Assembly: GCF_900086715.1 (NCBI RefSeq)
Contig: NZ_FLKH01000011.1
Coordinates: 434,001-498,000, forward strand
Reading direction: 5' to 3'
DNA from: Gracilibacillus timonensis
GTDB lineage: Bacteria; Bacillota; Bacilli; Bacillales; Amphibacillaceae
DNA: 64,000 nucleotides
Positions 34,120-43,237 of this stretch are shown here, in pieces. The notes beneath the pieces were generated by a model, which was given only the letters and a program-made list of their open reading frames with translations, had not been told where the DNA came from and ran no database searches. The position numbers were made by a program, and so were the translations under genes. The first letter of the stretch is position 1. Each line of letters opens with the position of its first letter.

Positions 34120-36627
34120 GTGCAAAAACTCCATTACACAATTCAACAGGGAGAAGCCGTTAATAGATGGCTGACTTTAGGCGTATTTCAGACACCCAAA
34201 ATATTTGAGGAATTTGTCCAAGAGGGCGGGATCAATGATTGGCTGTTGGAAGGCTTCGCTATCCATGAGTACCCTGGCAGAAAACAATTTTTAAAAGAAA
34301 GAAAACCAGCTAGTCCGTTGATCCTGTTTCCACAGGACGAAGTATATGCGGGTTTATCTCAACTGGAGCAATCATGGCAACTGCACACTCCCTTTGGCAA
34401 TCCATTAGTAGAAAAGGAAGGATTTTGGGATACCCCTACGCACATAGAAGCCAGGGCCTATGCAGAATGGTATGCAGAAAAGGAAAAGGATTATTCTTTC
34501 CAAGTGTACACGTGTGGCGGGATCCAGATATGGGTGAATGGCGAGCTATCGACTAGTTTTGCACCGTTTACTAGAAATGAACTTTCTTCCACGACCATGA
34601 CGTGCCGACTTCAGAAAGGGCGGAACAGAGTGGAGATCTATTATGATGATTTGGCAGAGAGAGATACAAAATTTTCTTTTCGTTTGGACTATCAAGACAA
34701 AACACCGCTTCAAGTGGTACTGCCTATAGGGGAACATCATGCAGATGAAATGAAACACATCGAAGCGTTACTGACGCAGGCTTATTTCCCAAGAGATACT
34801 TTTACAAGTGGAGATATCTATCTGCAATGGGATTCGGAAGCAGAGACGTCTTTTACTATGTCTATAGCAATGCAAGTAGAAAGATGTCAGCAGCAATATC
34901 GAAGTTATTTGATTAACCAAGGAGATACGGAGGTCAGGCTTGGTAAAGTAGAAGACTTCCAGATGGGATATACAGCCATTGAAGTAAGGGCAGTCAAGGG
35001 AGCTATTGCAATTAGCAAGCCGTTTGGTATAGAAATATTCCCTATTCATCTTTCCCCATCTCCGGCTGATTCGGTGCAGGAGCGGAAAAAGCAAGCCTTG
35101 GCATTCACATCCAAGTATGGTGAACCTAATATTCACAAACTCGCTGCTATGCTAAGTCAAACGCCAGAGGAACAGCAGCAGGATCTATTGGAATCGATCA
35201 TGCAATTAGAAATGGACCTCATTAATAATAGAGGAGATTGCAGTGATTTTAGCTTGGTGATGTTCTTAAAGATGTTATACCATTATCCAGATCACCCAAT
35301 GATGACGGAAGAACGGAAGGCAAACATAAAACAAATGGTACTTAACTTTCGATACTGGATGGATGAACCTGGGAATGATGTGATGTGGTTTTATAGTGAA
35401 AATCATGCCCTGATGTTTCACACCTGCGAGCTATTGGCGGGACAGTTATGGGGAAATGAGTGGTTCGTTAATGCTGGTATTCAAGGGGAGGAACATTATA
35501 ACAGAGCGGAAGAACGTTTGAATAAGTGGTTTGATCGTTTTTTCAGTGAAGGGTTATTAGAATGGAATTCTGCACCGTATATGCCGATTAATGTCATCGG
35601 TTTGATCACGTTGTATGATTTGGCTGCAGCTAGTCATATACGAGTAAAGGCCAAAACGGCTTTGGATAGAATCTTTAGATGGCTGGCATTGAATAGCTAT
35701 CATGGTTTTCTTACCTGTTCACAAGGAAGGGTATATGAAAAAGAGCTTAAAGGCAATTACAATACCCAAACCACCAATCTATCATGGATTGCCTGGGGAC
35801 AAGGAGTGTTGAATTACGCAACATTTGGCTCGGTATCTTTATCTTTATCCTCTTACAGACCACCTGAAACATTTGCTGCATATACGAAACTGCCGGCTGG
35901 TCAGTCCCTCTTGTACAGGAATAGCCAAGGACAGGATGGTTATGTGAATTTATATACGTATAAAGAGGCGACTGGTATGCTGTCTTCAGCTCTCCAGTTT
36001 AAAGAGGGAGAGGCAGGATATCAAGAGCATGTAATACAAGCAAGCATGGGGCCGGAGGCGAATGTATGGATTAATCATCCTGGCGAAATAAGTGTACAAG
36101 GTAACGGCAGGCCGAGCTATTGGGCAGGTAACGGGGTGCTGCCCAAAGTAGCACAGCATAAATCCTTGGCGATTGTTCTTTTTAACATCGACCATCATGA
36201 GGTGGATTTCACCCATGCTTATGTCCCGACATTTGCTTTTGATGAAGTGGTGCAAGAGAATAGCTGGTTTTTCTTGAGAAAAGAGAATCATTTTCTGGCT
36301 GTATATGCCAATAACGGCTTCACGTTAACGAAGGAAGGTATTAATAGACAACGAGAGCTTATTTCCCCAGGGCGTAAGAATGTCTGGATTTTAAGAATGG
36401 GATCCGCGGCAACATTTGCAAGCTTTGCAGAATTTCAGACATATATACAGTCGGCAAGGGTACAGGTCAATCAACATAACTTGGAAATAAGCTATCAAGA
36501 AGATCATATCGGGAATTGCCGCTTTGGCTGGTCCGACCCGTTAACGATTCAATGTATCCAGTCCGACCAAGAATTAATGACAATAGATGGAGAAATAACG
36601 ATAAAAAATAGAGGAGAATGCATGTGA
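34120..36627 (+). CDS. Unrecognised 835-residue protein, putative cytoplasmic glycan-processing enzyme
   Basis: I cannot name a family. The N-terminal ~330 residues look like beta-sandwich domains (YSFQVYTCGGIQIWVNGELSTSF, GRNRVEIYYDDL). Residues ~340-580 are helical and aromatic, like an alpha/alpha toroid (DCSDFSLVMFLKMLY, VLNFRYWMDEPGND, MWFYSENHALMFHTCELLAG), and the rest is beta-rich (YLINQ-, WILRMG-type). SENH in the toroid recalls catalytic Asn/His of polysaccharide lyases and heparinase-like enzymes. There is no signal peptide, so it would act on imported oligosaccharides. It lies between the sugar permeases and NagB and shares a four-base overlap with NagB. GTG start with AAAGGGTGA upstream. 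Confidence 0.65.
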   Translation: MQKLHYTIQQGEAVNRWLTLGVFQTPKIFEEFVQEGGINDWLLEGFAIHEYPGRKQFLKERKPASPLILFPQDEVYAGLSQLEQSWQLHTPFGNPLVEKEGFWDTPTHIEARAYAEWYAEKEKDYSFQVYTCGGIQIWVNGELSTSFAPFTRNELSSTTMTCRLQKGRNRVEIYYDDLAERDTKFSFRLDYQDKTPLQVVLPIGEHHADEMKHIEALLTQAYFPRDTFTSGDIYLQWDSEAETSFTMSIAMQVERCQQQYRSYLINQGDTEVRLGKVEDFQMGYTAIEVRAVKGAIAISKPFGIEIFPIHLSPSPADSVQERKKQALAFTSKYGEPNIHKLAAMLSQTPEEQQQDLLESIMQLEMDLINNRGDCSDFSLVMFLKMLYHYPDHPMMTEERKANIKQMVLNFRYWMDEPGNDVMWFYSENHALMFHTCELLAGQLWGNEWFVNAGIQGEEHYNRAEERLNKWFDRFFSEGLLEWNSAPYMPINVIGLITLYDLAAASHIRVKAKTALDRIFRWLALNSYHGFLTCSQGRVYEKELKGNYNTQTTNLSWIAWGQGVLNYATFGSVSLSLSSYRPPETFAAYTKLPAGQSLLYRNSQGQDGYVNLYTYKEATGMLSSALQFKEGEAGYQEHVIQASMGPEANVWINHPGEISVQGNGRPSYWAGNGVLPKVAQHKSLAIVLFNIDHHEVDFTHAYVPTFAFDEVVQENSWFFLRKENHFLAVYANNGFTLTKEGINRQRELISPGRKNVWILRMGSAATFASFAEFQTYIQSARVQVNQHNLEISYQEDHIGNCRFGWSDPLTIQCIQSDQELMTIDGEITIKNRGECM

Positions 36628-37373
36628 TATCCAAACAAACACTGCTGAATGTAGTGGCAGATTATGAGGCATTATCCAGTCTTGCTGCAGCTGAAGTGAT
36701 TCGTCAAGTGAAACAAAAACCAAATGCTTGTTTTTGTCTGGCAGCTGGTGACACGCCAAAAGGAATGATGCGTTATTTGGTGGAGGCACAAAGGAGAAAC
36801 GAAGCCGATTTTAGTCAGTCCCATTTTGTCCTGTTAGATGAATGGGTGGGGCTGGATAAGCAGGATGAAGGAAGTTGTCAACATTTTTTATATACCAATT
36901 TGTTTGAACCATTACAGATCGCTGAAAGTCAGATTCATGGGTTTGATGCAAAAGCGGATGATGTAGAGGAGGAATGCCGTCAAATTAATACAACGATTAA
37001 AGAACTGGGAGGGATTGATCTGACGGTTTTGGGCATTGGTGTTAATGGACATATTGGTTTTAATGAACCAGGAGTAGATTTCACCAAAGAGGCCCATGTA
37101 GTGCACTTAGAGGAAACCACCACGTCGGTTGGCGCTAAGTACTTTGCAGATCAACAGCAAGCGCCTGAACAGGGATTGACTTTGGGAGTGTCTCAGATCA
37201 TGGAGGCAGACAAGGCGGTCATTATTGCATCAGGAGCGAATAAACGCCCCGCTGTCTACGCTTTGCTTTATGAACAAGTTTCTTCTCAATGTCCAGCTAG
37301 CATCTTGCGTACGCATCACCATTTTCAGCTATTATGTACAGAAGATAGCTATCCTAACTATGAAGCAATGTAG
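36624..37373 (+). CDS. nagB: Glucosamine-6-phosphate deaminase-like protein
   Basis: A 249-residue sugar-phosphate isomerase family protein. FCLAAGDTPKGMMRYL binds phosphate, VLLDEWVGLD holds the catalytic aspartate, and LGIGVNGHIGFNEPG the active-site His/Glu loop, as in B. subtilis NagB. It converts glucosamine-6-phosphate to fructose-6-phosphate and ammonia, feeding glycolysis. GTG 36624 overlaps the upstream stop (GTGA) and is seven bases after GAGGAG; ATG 36618 is too close. As last gene of the ROK-linked operon it indicates that an amino sugar is released by the preceding enzyme. Confidence 0.88.
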   Translation: MISKQTLLNVVADYEALSSLAAAEVIRQVKQKPNACFCLAAGDTPKGMMRYLVEAQRRNEADFSQSHFVLLDEWVGLDKQDEGSCQHFLYTNLFEPLQIAESQIHGFDAKADDVEEECRQINTTIKELGGIDLTVLGIGVNGHIGFNEPGVDFTKEAHVVHLEETTTSVGAKYFADQQQAPEQGLTLGVSQIMEADKAVIIASGANKRPAVYALLYEQVSSQCPASILRTHHHFQLLCTEDSYPNYEAM

Positions 37374-37391
37374 TCAACCTTTCGCATTCAG

Positions 37392-37444
37392 CATTTATCC
37401 CGAGGTGAATTTCTGGATTTGAAGAGAAGCATCCGGGATAAATG
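37392..37444 (+). other. Long-loop inverted repeat after nagB
   Basis: CATTTATCCC (37392-37401) and GGGATAAATG (37435-37444) are perfect complements 33 bases apart. No T-run follows at once, so terminator function is doubtful. Confidence 0.4.
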
Positions 37445-37659
37445 TGGATGGCGGGGATATTACGATATATTATTTGTTTTCTCCTCAACTATTTCCTTCC
37501 TTTATTTTTTACCTATTATATAACATAATGTTAATCAACACTGCTTCTTTGACAATACCACAAACTACTGTTTTCCGTTATAATAGGAAGCATGAAACAA
37601 TATAACGGTTTAGCATGGTAGTTGTCCAAATGAGTATGTACAAAAAGGAGCTGAATCAA

Positions 37660-38085
37660 ATGGCATATGAACTAAAAACAAAAGAAACCGACAACAGTGT
37701 GATTGAATTTATTGAAAAAGTAGAGAGCGAGCGCAAACGTGAGGATGCCTATCGTTTATTAGATATTTTTACAGAGACAACCGGAAAGGAAGCAAAAATG
37801 TGGGGGACTAGTATTATCGGGTTTGGTCGTTATCATTATAAATATGATACTGGTCATGAAGGAGACGCTCCACTTGTTGGCTTTTCGCCTCGTAAGGCAA
37901 AGTTCAGCCTTTATTTTGCAACTGGAGATGACAGTCGCACGCCATTACTGGAGAAGTTCGGTAAGCATAAGGCGGGTAAAGGCTGTGTTTATGTGAATAA
38001 GCTGGCTGATATAGATGAAGATGTATTGCGGGACTTAATCATGCAATCCGTTCAGTTTCTGCAAGCTCACTATCCCGACGAATAA
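37660..38085 (+). CDS. DUF1801 domain protein
   Basis: A 141-residue protein of the DUF1801 (YdhG-like) family: DNSVIEFIEKVESERKREDAYRLLDIF, then MWGTSIIGFGRYHYKY and GFSPRKAKFSLYF. Structure-based relatives have an iron-chaperone-like fold, but function is unsettled. The ATG at 37660 has AAAGGAG upstream; the frame is open from 37615. A TATAAT box lies at 37579-37584. The GNAT gene follows after 13 bases and is probably co-transcribed. Confidence 0.85.
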   Translation: MAYELKTKETDNSVIEFIEKVESERKREDAYRLLDIFTETTGKEAKMWGTSIIGFGRYHYKYDTGHEGDAPLVGFSPRKAKFSLYFATGDDSRTPLLEKFGKHKAGKGCVYVNKLADIDEDVLRDLIMQSVQFLQAHYPDE

Positions 38086-38098
38086 GGAGGTATACAGC

Positions 38099-38593
38099 AT
38101 GTTTGAAATCAGAGCCTATACCGGAACGAAGGCGGATTATGACTTTTTAACCGATATGTTATACGAATCGATCTACATCTCGGAGAATAAGCCTGCAAAA
38201 CATGTACTGCTTCAATCAGAGCATCTGCGCAAATATCATCAAGATTGGGGAAGGCAGGGGGATACGGCATTTATTGCGTACCAGCAAGAGGATAAGGCCA
38301 TCGGTGCCGCATGGTATCGTTTGTTTGATGAGCGGAATCCGGGCTATGGCTTTGTTCGTCATGATATTCCAGAGCTAGGCATTGCGATTACTTCTGGTGC
38401 AAGAGGGAGAGGACTGGGGCGAGAGCTGATGAACAAATTGTTGCAGGTGGCTAAGACATCCCCTTATCCGGGTTTGTCGTTAAGTGTAGATCCTGAGAAT
38501 ACCAGTGCGGTAAAGCTTTATCAATCATTAGGTTTTGTCAAAGTGGGGGAAGAAGGAACGTCGATTACGATGCTTATTTTGTTTGCGGAGTAA
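38099..38593 (+). CDS. GNAT family N-acetyltransferase
   Basis: A 164-residue GNAT protein with acetyl-CoA loop ITSGARGRGLGRELMNKLL (about residue 100) and the closing strand LSVDPENTSAVKLYQSLGFVKVGEE. AAGGAGG is eight to nine bases before the ATG. Acceptor is unknown. Confidence 0.9.
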   Translation: MFEIRAYTGTKADYDFLTDMLYESIYISENKPAKHVLLQSEHLRKYHQDWGRQGDTAFIAYQQEDKAIGAAWYRLFDERNPGYGFVRHDIPELGIAITSGARGRGLGRELMNKLLQVAKTSPYPGLSLSVDPENTSAVKLYQSLGFVKVGEEGTSITMLILFAE

Positions 38594-38604
38594 AAAGGAA
38601 CATG

Positions 38605-38648
38605 AAGCTGCTACACGATTTATTCCCTGTGCAGCAGCTTTATGTATT
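38605..38648 (+). terminator. Terminator of the DUF1801-GNAT unit
   Basis: AAGCTGCTaCAC (38605-38616) pairs with GTGcAGCAGCTT (38629-38640), then TATGTATTGTTT. Confidence 0.7.
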
Positions 38649-38649
38649 G

Positions 38650-39108
38650 TTTATCACAGCGTTAAGAGTCCGTAAGTTTTCCTGCAATAAAAAGAGCTAA
38701 CCTAACCCATGACAGGAATGGAAAACAATGGTCTCTAAACCTCCTGATAAGTCTCACTATCGTTCAGGGGCAAAGACCGGCCCCCGCTGAACGAATTCTC
38801 GCTTTATCACAGCGTTAAGAGTCCGTAAGTTTTCCTGCAATAAAAAGAGCTAACCTAACCCATGACAGGAATGGAAAACAACGGTCTCTAAACCTCCTGA
38901 TAAGTCTCGCTATCGTTCAGGGGCAAAGACCGGCCCCCGCTGAACGAATTCTCGCTTTATCACAGCGTTAAGAGTCCGTAAGTTTTCCTGCAATAAAAAG
39001 AGCTAACCTAACCCATGACAGGAATGGAAAACAACGGTCTCTAAACCTCCTGATAAGTCTCGCTATCGTTCAGGGGCGAAGACCGGCCCCCGCTGAAATA
39101 ATTCTCAC
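38650..39108. repeat. Three tandem copies of a 153-bp noncoding unit
   Basis: Units start at 38650, 38803 and 38956, each beginning TTTATCACAGCG, with only a few differences; a fourth copy breaks off after TTTATCACT at 39109. Each unit carries a strong hairpin, CGTTCAG...CTGAACG with GC-rich inner arms (38761-38793 in unit 1; the outer arm is lost in unit 3), and a CCTCCTGATAAG motif. No open reading frame is conserved. This may be a mobile intergenic element or repeated RNA gene amplified in place. Confidence 0.9.
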
Positions 39109-39132
39109 TTTATCACTGTCTGCAGTATCATA

Positions 39133-40101
39133 TTATTGGTTTAGTTGCTTTTCTTTAATAATATAATTAATAAAATCAATGATTAGTCTAGCCGAGATTT
39201 GCGATGTCACATGTGTTGGGTCATATAGCGGATTGACTTCTACTAAGTCAAAACCAATCACATTCCCTTTTTTTGCAATAGCTTCTAATATATCGCTGAC
39301 TTCTTCATAAAATAAACCGCCAGGAGAAGGAGAGCCTGCACCTGGAGCGATGGAGGCATCTAAACCATCAATATCAATCGTTACATAATATTTTTCACCT
39401 TCAGGCATATGTTCTAGCGCTTGAGCAATCCCTTGTTTTCTTAACTGTCTAGGTGAGATGATCTTACTTCCGTAGTTTCTTGCATCATCAAAATCTTCCT
39501 TTTGACTGCTGCCAACACCTCTAATACCAATCTGAGCCATTTTATGGATATGATTCATTTCAGACATCCTGCGCATCGGGTTGCTTAAGGTAAAACGCTG
39601 CCCTGAGGCTTCTTTTAACCAGTCCAAATGAGCATCAATTTGTACCACATTCACTTTTTCATGACTTTCTAAAGCGAAAGCAACAGGATTGGTGACGGAA
39701 TGATCTCCACCTAACACAATGGGAATGGCTCCTTTTGCAATAATCTTTCTGACTGCTTCTTCTGTATTTTCATGGCTTTGTTCCACATCACCATTAATGA
39801 TCGATACATCTCCACAATCAAAGATCTTCACATCTTTCTCATCATAGATAATATCTTTTTCGTGGTCATAGCTTGCTCCAAATGCATAAAGGGAAGATTG
39901 CTCGCGAATGGATCGTGGTCCCATCCGAGCTCCTGAACGCCAAGCAGTGGTCATATCGTTTGGTACACCAATAATGGCAAAATCAGCATCTAGGTCGTCT
40001 AGATTTGTACAAATAGGATATTTCTTAAAAGAAGTAATCCCTGTAAAAGGCATATCTAATTTCTCTCTGATATAATTTTCTTTTTTTTCATATTTACTCA
40101 T
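39133..40101 (-). CDS. Ureohydrolase (agmatinase/arginase family)
   Basis: A 322-residue Mn- or Ni-dependent hydrolase that releases urea from a guanidino compound. Ligand motifs are VLGGDHSVTNP, QIDAHLDW and TIDIDGLDAS; SPSPGGLFYEE and the RSGARMGPRSIREQS loop place it with agmatinase-like enzymes rather than arginases. The substrate could be agmatine, guanidinobutyrate, guanidine or another. It follows the transporter gene after two bases, so import and hydrolysis are coupled. Confidence 0.88.
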   Translation of the reverse strand: MSKYEKKENYIREKLDMPFTGITSFKKYPICTNLDDLDADFAIIGVPNDMTTAWRSGARMGPRSIREQSSLYAFGASYDHEKDIIYDEKDVKIFDCGDVSIINGDVEQSHENTEEAVRKIIAKGAIPIVLGGDHSVTNPVAFALESHEKVNVVQIDAHLDWLKEASGQRFTLSNPMRRMSEMNHIHKMAQIGIRGVGSSQKEDFDDARNYGSKIISPRQLRKQGIAQALEHMPEGEKYYVTIDIDGLDASIAPGAGSPSPGGLFYEEVSDILEAIAKKGNVIGFDLVEVNPLYDPTHVTSQISARLIIDFINYIIKEKQLNQ

Positions 40102-40103
40102 GA

Positions 40104-41177
40104 TTAAATTCCCTCTTTTCCTAATGAACCTTTGTTAATAAATTGGCGATAAAGCATGCAAGCCATTAAAATTAAGCCAATGTATCCTACAATGGGATAG
40201 ACAAGATCAATAATTGTAGCAAATGGTAAGGCTCCACCGAAGAATCCAATGATAGTTAAGGCAATGGTAATGATTTTATAAATAGTAGGATTCCCTCCTG
40301 AAAATTGAAGTGATACGGTCCAAAGCATTCCCACAGCAGTTGTATAAATAGCAATTAAAAGAATAATAGAGAAACACAAGGCTAATATAGAACTGATTTG
40401 ATCGGCTAGAAAAAGCGTAGGAATTCCTTTGTCTTGTACATCTTCAATATGGGAAAGAATGCCTGTATAAATAGCAAAAACACCTAACAGCATAATAAAA
40501 CCGCCTACTATTCCAGCAAATATAACGGTGCGTCTATTTGTTTCATTTTTCCCTAGGTTAGCAAGAAAAGGTACAGCAATTAAAAGAACAAATGATGAAT
40601 AGATAAACCCTGATTGCCACCAACTGTTGGTAGCCTGCAGTAGTTGTAGTTCGCTAATTAGTTCATTAGAATGGCGAATGCCTTCACTATCGAAGTTCCC
40701 AATCCCAACAATGACAGCAAATAGTATAATAATAGGGCCGGCAATACCTAATATCTTTATAATAGTGTTTAATCGAGCTAAGGCAGTGATTAAAACTGCA
40801 GCAGCCATAATGATTCGTCCTAGGATGTCTCCTGTACCAAAATGTTCGCTGACTGTGGCGCCAGCTCCTGAAATCATGACAACAAAAACGACTAACATAA
40901 ATAATTGGGCAAACCAATAAAAAAAGAACCCTAGATATTTTCCGCAAAAATAGTTAAAAACATCTTTGGCATCCGTTGCTTGCAAACGTGAACCTACATC
41001 CATCGTATAAGCACCAAACCACATATGCAAAATAGCTGCTATCACAATAGCTCCGGTCCCAATATAACCAAATGGAACAAAGAATTGCATAATCTCTTGC
41101 CCTGTTGCAGTTCCAGCACCTAGTATAAAAGATACAAACGCACCTGCCAAAATAATGATCTTGGATAAATGGCTCAT
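40104..41177 (-). CDS. YkvI-like APC-superfamily membrane transporter
   Basis: A 357-residue protein with ten predicted helices and the LAGAFVSFILGAGTATGQEIMQFF start typical of YkvI-family proteins, where the broken first helix (GAGTATGQE) resembles the substrate site of APC transporters. AAAGGAGG precedes the ATG. It is the first gene of a two-gene operon with the ureohydrolase and so probably brings in the guanidino substrate; that link is inferred. Confidence 0.8.
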   Translation of the reverse strand: MSHLSKIIILAGAFVSFILGAGTATGQEIMQFFVPFGYIGTGAIVIAAILHMWFGAYTMDVGSRLQATDAKDVFNYFCGKYLGFFFYWFAQLFMLVVFVVMISGAGATVSEHFGTGDILGRIIMAAAVLITALARLNTIIKILGIAGPIIILFAVIVGIGNFDSEGIRHSNELISELQLLQATNSWWQSGFIYSSFVLLIAVPFLANLGKNETNRRTVIFAGIVGGFIMLLGVFAIYTGILSHIEDVQDKGIPTLFLADQISSILALCFSIILLIAIYTTAVGMLWTVSLQFSGGNPTIYKIITIALTIIGFFGGALPFATIIDLVYPIVGYIGLILMACMLYRQFINKGSLGKEGI

Positions 41178-41264
41178 GATGGTTCCCTCCTTTTTAAAAT
41201 GACGAAGAAGCGCTGCGATGTACAGTATGCACTAACCTCATTCCTTCATTTTTTATTTTGTGAA

Positions 41265-41314
41265 TTTTCAAATAATTGAAGATTGGTTATAATGTTAGTA
41301 CAAATAAATTGCAA
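41265..41314. promoter_or_regulatory. Overlapping divergent promoters between transporter and Lrp regulator
   Basis: Minus strand: TTGCAA (41309-41314), 17-bp spacer, TATAAC (41286-41291). Plus strand: TTTTCA (41265-41270), 17-bp spacer, TATAAT (41288-41293). Both -10 boxes use the same AT core, so polymerase can serve only one direction at a time, a set-up suited to Lrp-type control. Confidence 0.65.
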
Positions 41315-41416
41315 TGTATATACGAAAACGAAGCAGTTTGTTGCTTTTTCTTGGCAATCTGCAGTTATTTAAGCGAAATAGTTAACATTATGAAAATATA
41401 ACCTGGAGTGAGTGAC

Positions 41417-41851
41417 ATGGATCAATTGGATATTGAAATAATTAAGTTGTTACAGCAGGATGGTCGAATGTCAATCAGTGAATTATCAAAACATTTGGCA
41501 TTGAGCAGACCGAGTGTGACGGAACGATTGAAAAGGTTGCAAGAAAATGGTGTAATTGGACGATTCTCTGCGATCGTTTCTCCTCTTTCAGTAGGGAAAA
41601 AGTTATTGATTATGATCGAATTAAGTGAATTGTCTATTTCTCACAATGAGTTTGAAAAGGTAATCCAGAAGGAGAAAAGTATTATCGAATGTTACCGAGC
41701 CACTGGACATGTCCACTACTATATGAAAGCAGCATTAAAGGAAATGGATGAGTTAACACAATTGATTGAGAAATTAATTCCATATGGCAATACAAAAACA
41801 TCGATTTTATGGGATAAACCGGTTGTCAACCGTATCATTTTACCTGATTAG
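41417..41851 (+). CDS. Lrp/AsnC family transcriptional regulator
   Basis: A 144-residue regulator: helix-turn-helix LDIEIIKLLQQDGRMSISELSKHLALSRPSVTERLKRLQENGVI, then an RAM-type ligand domain (VSPLSVGKKLLIMIELSEL, ECYRATGHVHYYMKAAL). ATG 41417 follows GGAG by eight bases; the frame also has GTG 41408. Divergent from the transporter/ureohydrolase operon, which it likely controls in response to an amino acid or guanidino compound. Confidence 0.9.
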   Translation: MDQLDIEIIKLLQQDGRMSISELSKHLALSRPSVTERLKRLQENGVIGRFSAIVSPLSVGKKLLIMIELSELSISHNEFEKVIQKEKSIIECYRATGHVHYYMKAALKEMDELTQLIEKLIPYGNTKTSILWDKPVVNRIILPD

Positions 41852-42017
41852 ATTTGTGGTTTTGACACAATGACTAGTCAGCAGTATTTTTTTCAATTCA
41901 TCTTATTGCTCTGCTTTGGATATTCCAATCAGTTGGATGATATATTCTGATAGCAGTTTCCCCCTTTTTTCTAGTATAATAAACAACAAGTACATAAGCT
42001 GATGAGGGGGAAGGGAT

Positions 42018-42611
42018 ATGACACGCATTTGTATTGTCAGACATGGAGAAACCGATTGGAATAAGACAGGTCAAATACAAGGAAAAACGGATATTGAACT
42101 CAATCAAACCGGGATACAGCAAGCTCGGGAATGCAGGGATTATTTAAGTCAATACGATTGGGATGTCATGGTCACTAGTCCGTTGTCCCGCGCGGCCCGC
42201 ACGGCAGAGATAATGAATGAGAGGCTGGATATTCCATTGATAAAAATGGAAGAATTTGTAGAAAGAGATTTTGGTATGGCGGAAGGTTTATCCAAAGAGG
42301 AGCGCATGTCCCGATATCCCGATAAAATTTATCCAGATCAGGAAACAAGGGAAAGTGTTGTACATAGGGTTTCTCATGGGTTGGAGCGGATTTTAACTGA
42401 TTATCCCCAACAGCGTGTCCTTTTGGTGGCCCATGGAGCGGTGATTAATGTCATTCTGTCGCTCTTCTCTAATCATGAATTAGGAACGGGAAAAACAAGA
42501 TTAGTCAATGCCGGTTTGTCGGAGCTGGAACATATCGATGGCAAATGGCAGATTAATTATGCCAATGAATCGAGTCACCTATCCCAATTTAGTGAGAAAG
42601 GGAAGATGTAG
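42018..42611 (+). CDS. Histidine phosphatase family protein (first of a pair)
   Basis: A 197-residue phosphoglycerate-mutase-like phosphatase. RHGETDWN (residues 8-15) holds the phosphorylated histidine, SPLSRAARTAEI the arginine, VERDFGMAEG the acid and LLVAHGAVINVIL the second histidine. Substrate unknown. The stop codon directly abuts the ATG of the second gene. Confidence 0.9.
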   Translation: MTRICIVRHGETDWNKTGQIQGKTDIELNQTGIQQARECRDYLSQYDWDVMVTSPLSRAARTAEIMNERLDIPLIKMEEFVERDFGMAEGLSKEERMSRYPDKIYPDQETRESVVHRVSHGLERILTDYPQQRVLLVAHGAVINVILSLFSNHELGTGKTRLVNAGLSELEHIDGKWQINYANESSHLSQFSEKGKM

Positions 42612-43232
42612 ATGGCTGTTTATCTGGTGCGTCATGGTCGAGATGAGGAAGGGTATCGCGGTGGATGGAGTCAGAAAGGATTGATAGAAGAGGGCAGACA
42701 GCAGGCTAAGCAATTGGCTGCTTATTTGGTACAGCATCAAGATCAATTTTCTATTGTGAAGATTATCTCCAGTGATTTGAACAGGGCCTCGCAAACCGCG
42801 TCTTACATAAGTGAGGCGCTTGATCTACCAATGATAACATCCACGGATTGGCGGGAAACGAATAACGGTGTATTAGCAGGGATGCCTAATGAAGAAGCAA
42901 ACAGGCGATATCCTGGTCTATACTTCAATCGCTTGAAGATGGAAGAAAGATATCCGGGCGGAGAAAGCCCTCAGGAATTTTTTACAAGGATTAAAAAAGC
43001 ATTTCAAAAGATCTGTCAAACGCCGTTAGCGAAGAGCAATCAGGAGAATGTGCTGATTGTCACCCATGGCGGGGTGATTAATATCATTTATCATTTGTTA
43101 AAGGGAAAAGAATGGAGTAATCACCAAGCTGTTTTCCCGGTTGGTTATACAAGCTTGCATGGTATGACCTATCAGAACGGGAACTGGACATTGACGCAGG
43201 AGAATGGGATGGAGTATTGGACAAAAGAGTAG
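42612..43232 (+). CDS. Histidine phosphatase family protein (second of a pair)
   Basis: A 206-residue paralogue of its upstream neighbour, starting at the very next base. YLVRHGRDEEGYRGGWSQKGL carries the catalytic His but with RHGRD instead of RHGET; SSDLNRASQTASY, WRETNNGVLAGMP and LIVTHGGVINIIYHL complete the site. The divergence from the first copy suggests a different substrate. Confidence 0.88.
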   Translation: MAVYLVRHGRDEEGYRGGWSQKGLIEEGRQQAKQLAAYLVQHQDQFSIVKIISSDLNRASQTASYISEALDLPMITSTDWRETNNGVLAGMPNEEANRRYPGLYFNRLKMEERYPGGESPQEFFTRIKKAFQKICQTPLAKSNQENVLIVTHGGVINIIYHLLKGKEWSNHQAVFPVGYTSLHGMTYQNGNWTLTQENGMEYWTKE

Positions 43233-43237
43233 TAGAA

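Noticed and set aside
41178-41416. Guanidine riboswitch before the transporter/ureohydrolase
   Set aside because: No guanidine-I/II/III core motif was visible; the region is occupied by overlapping promoters.
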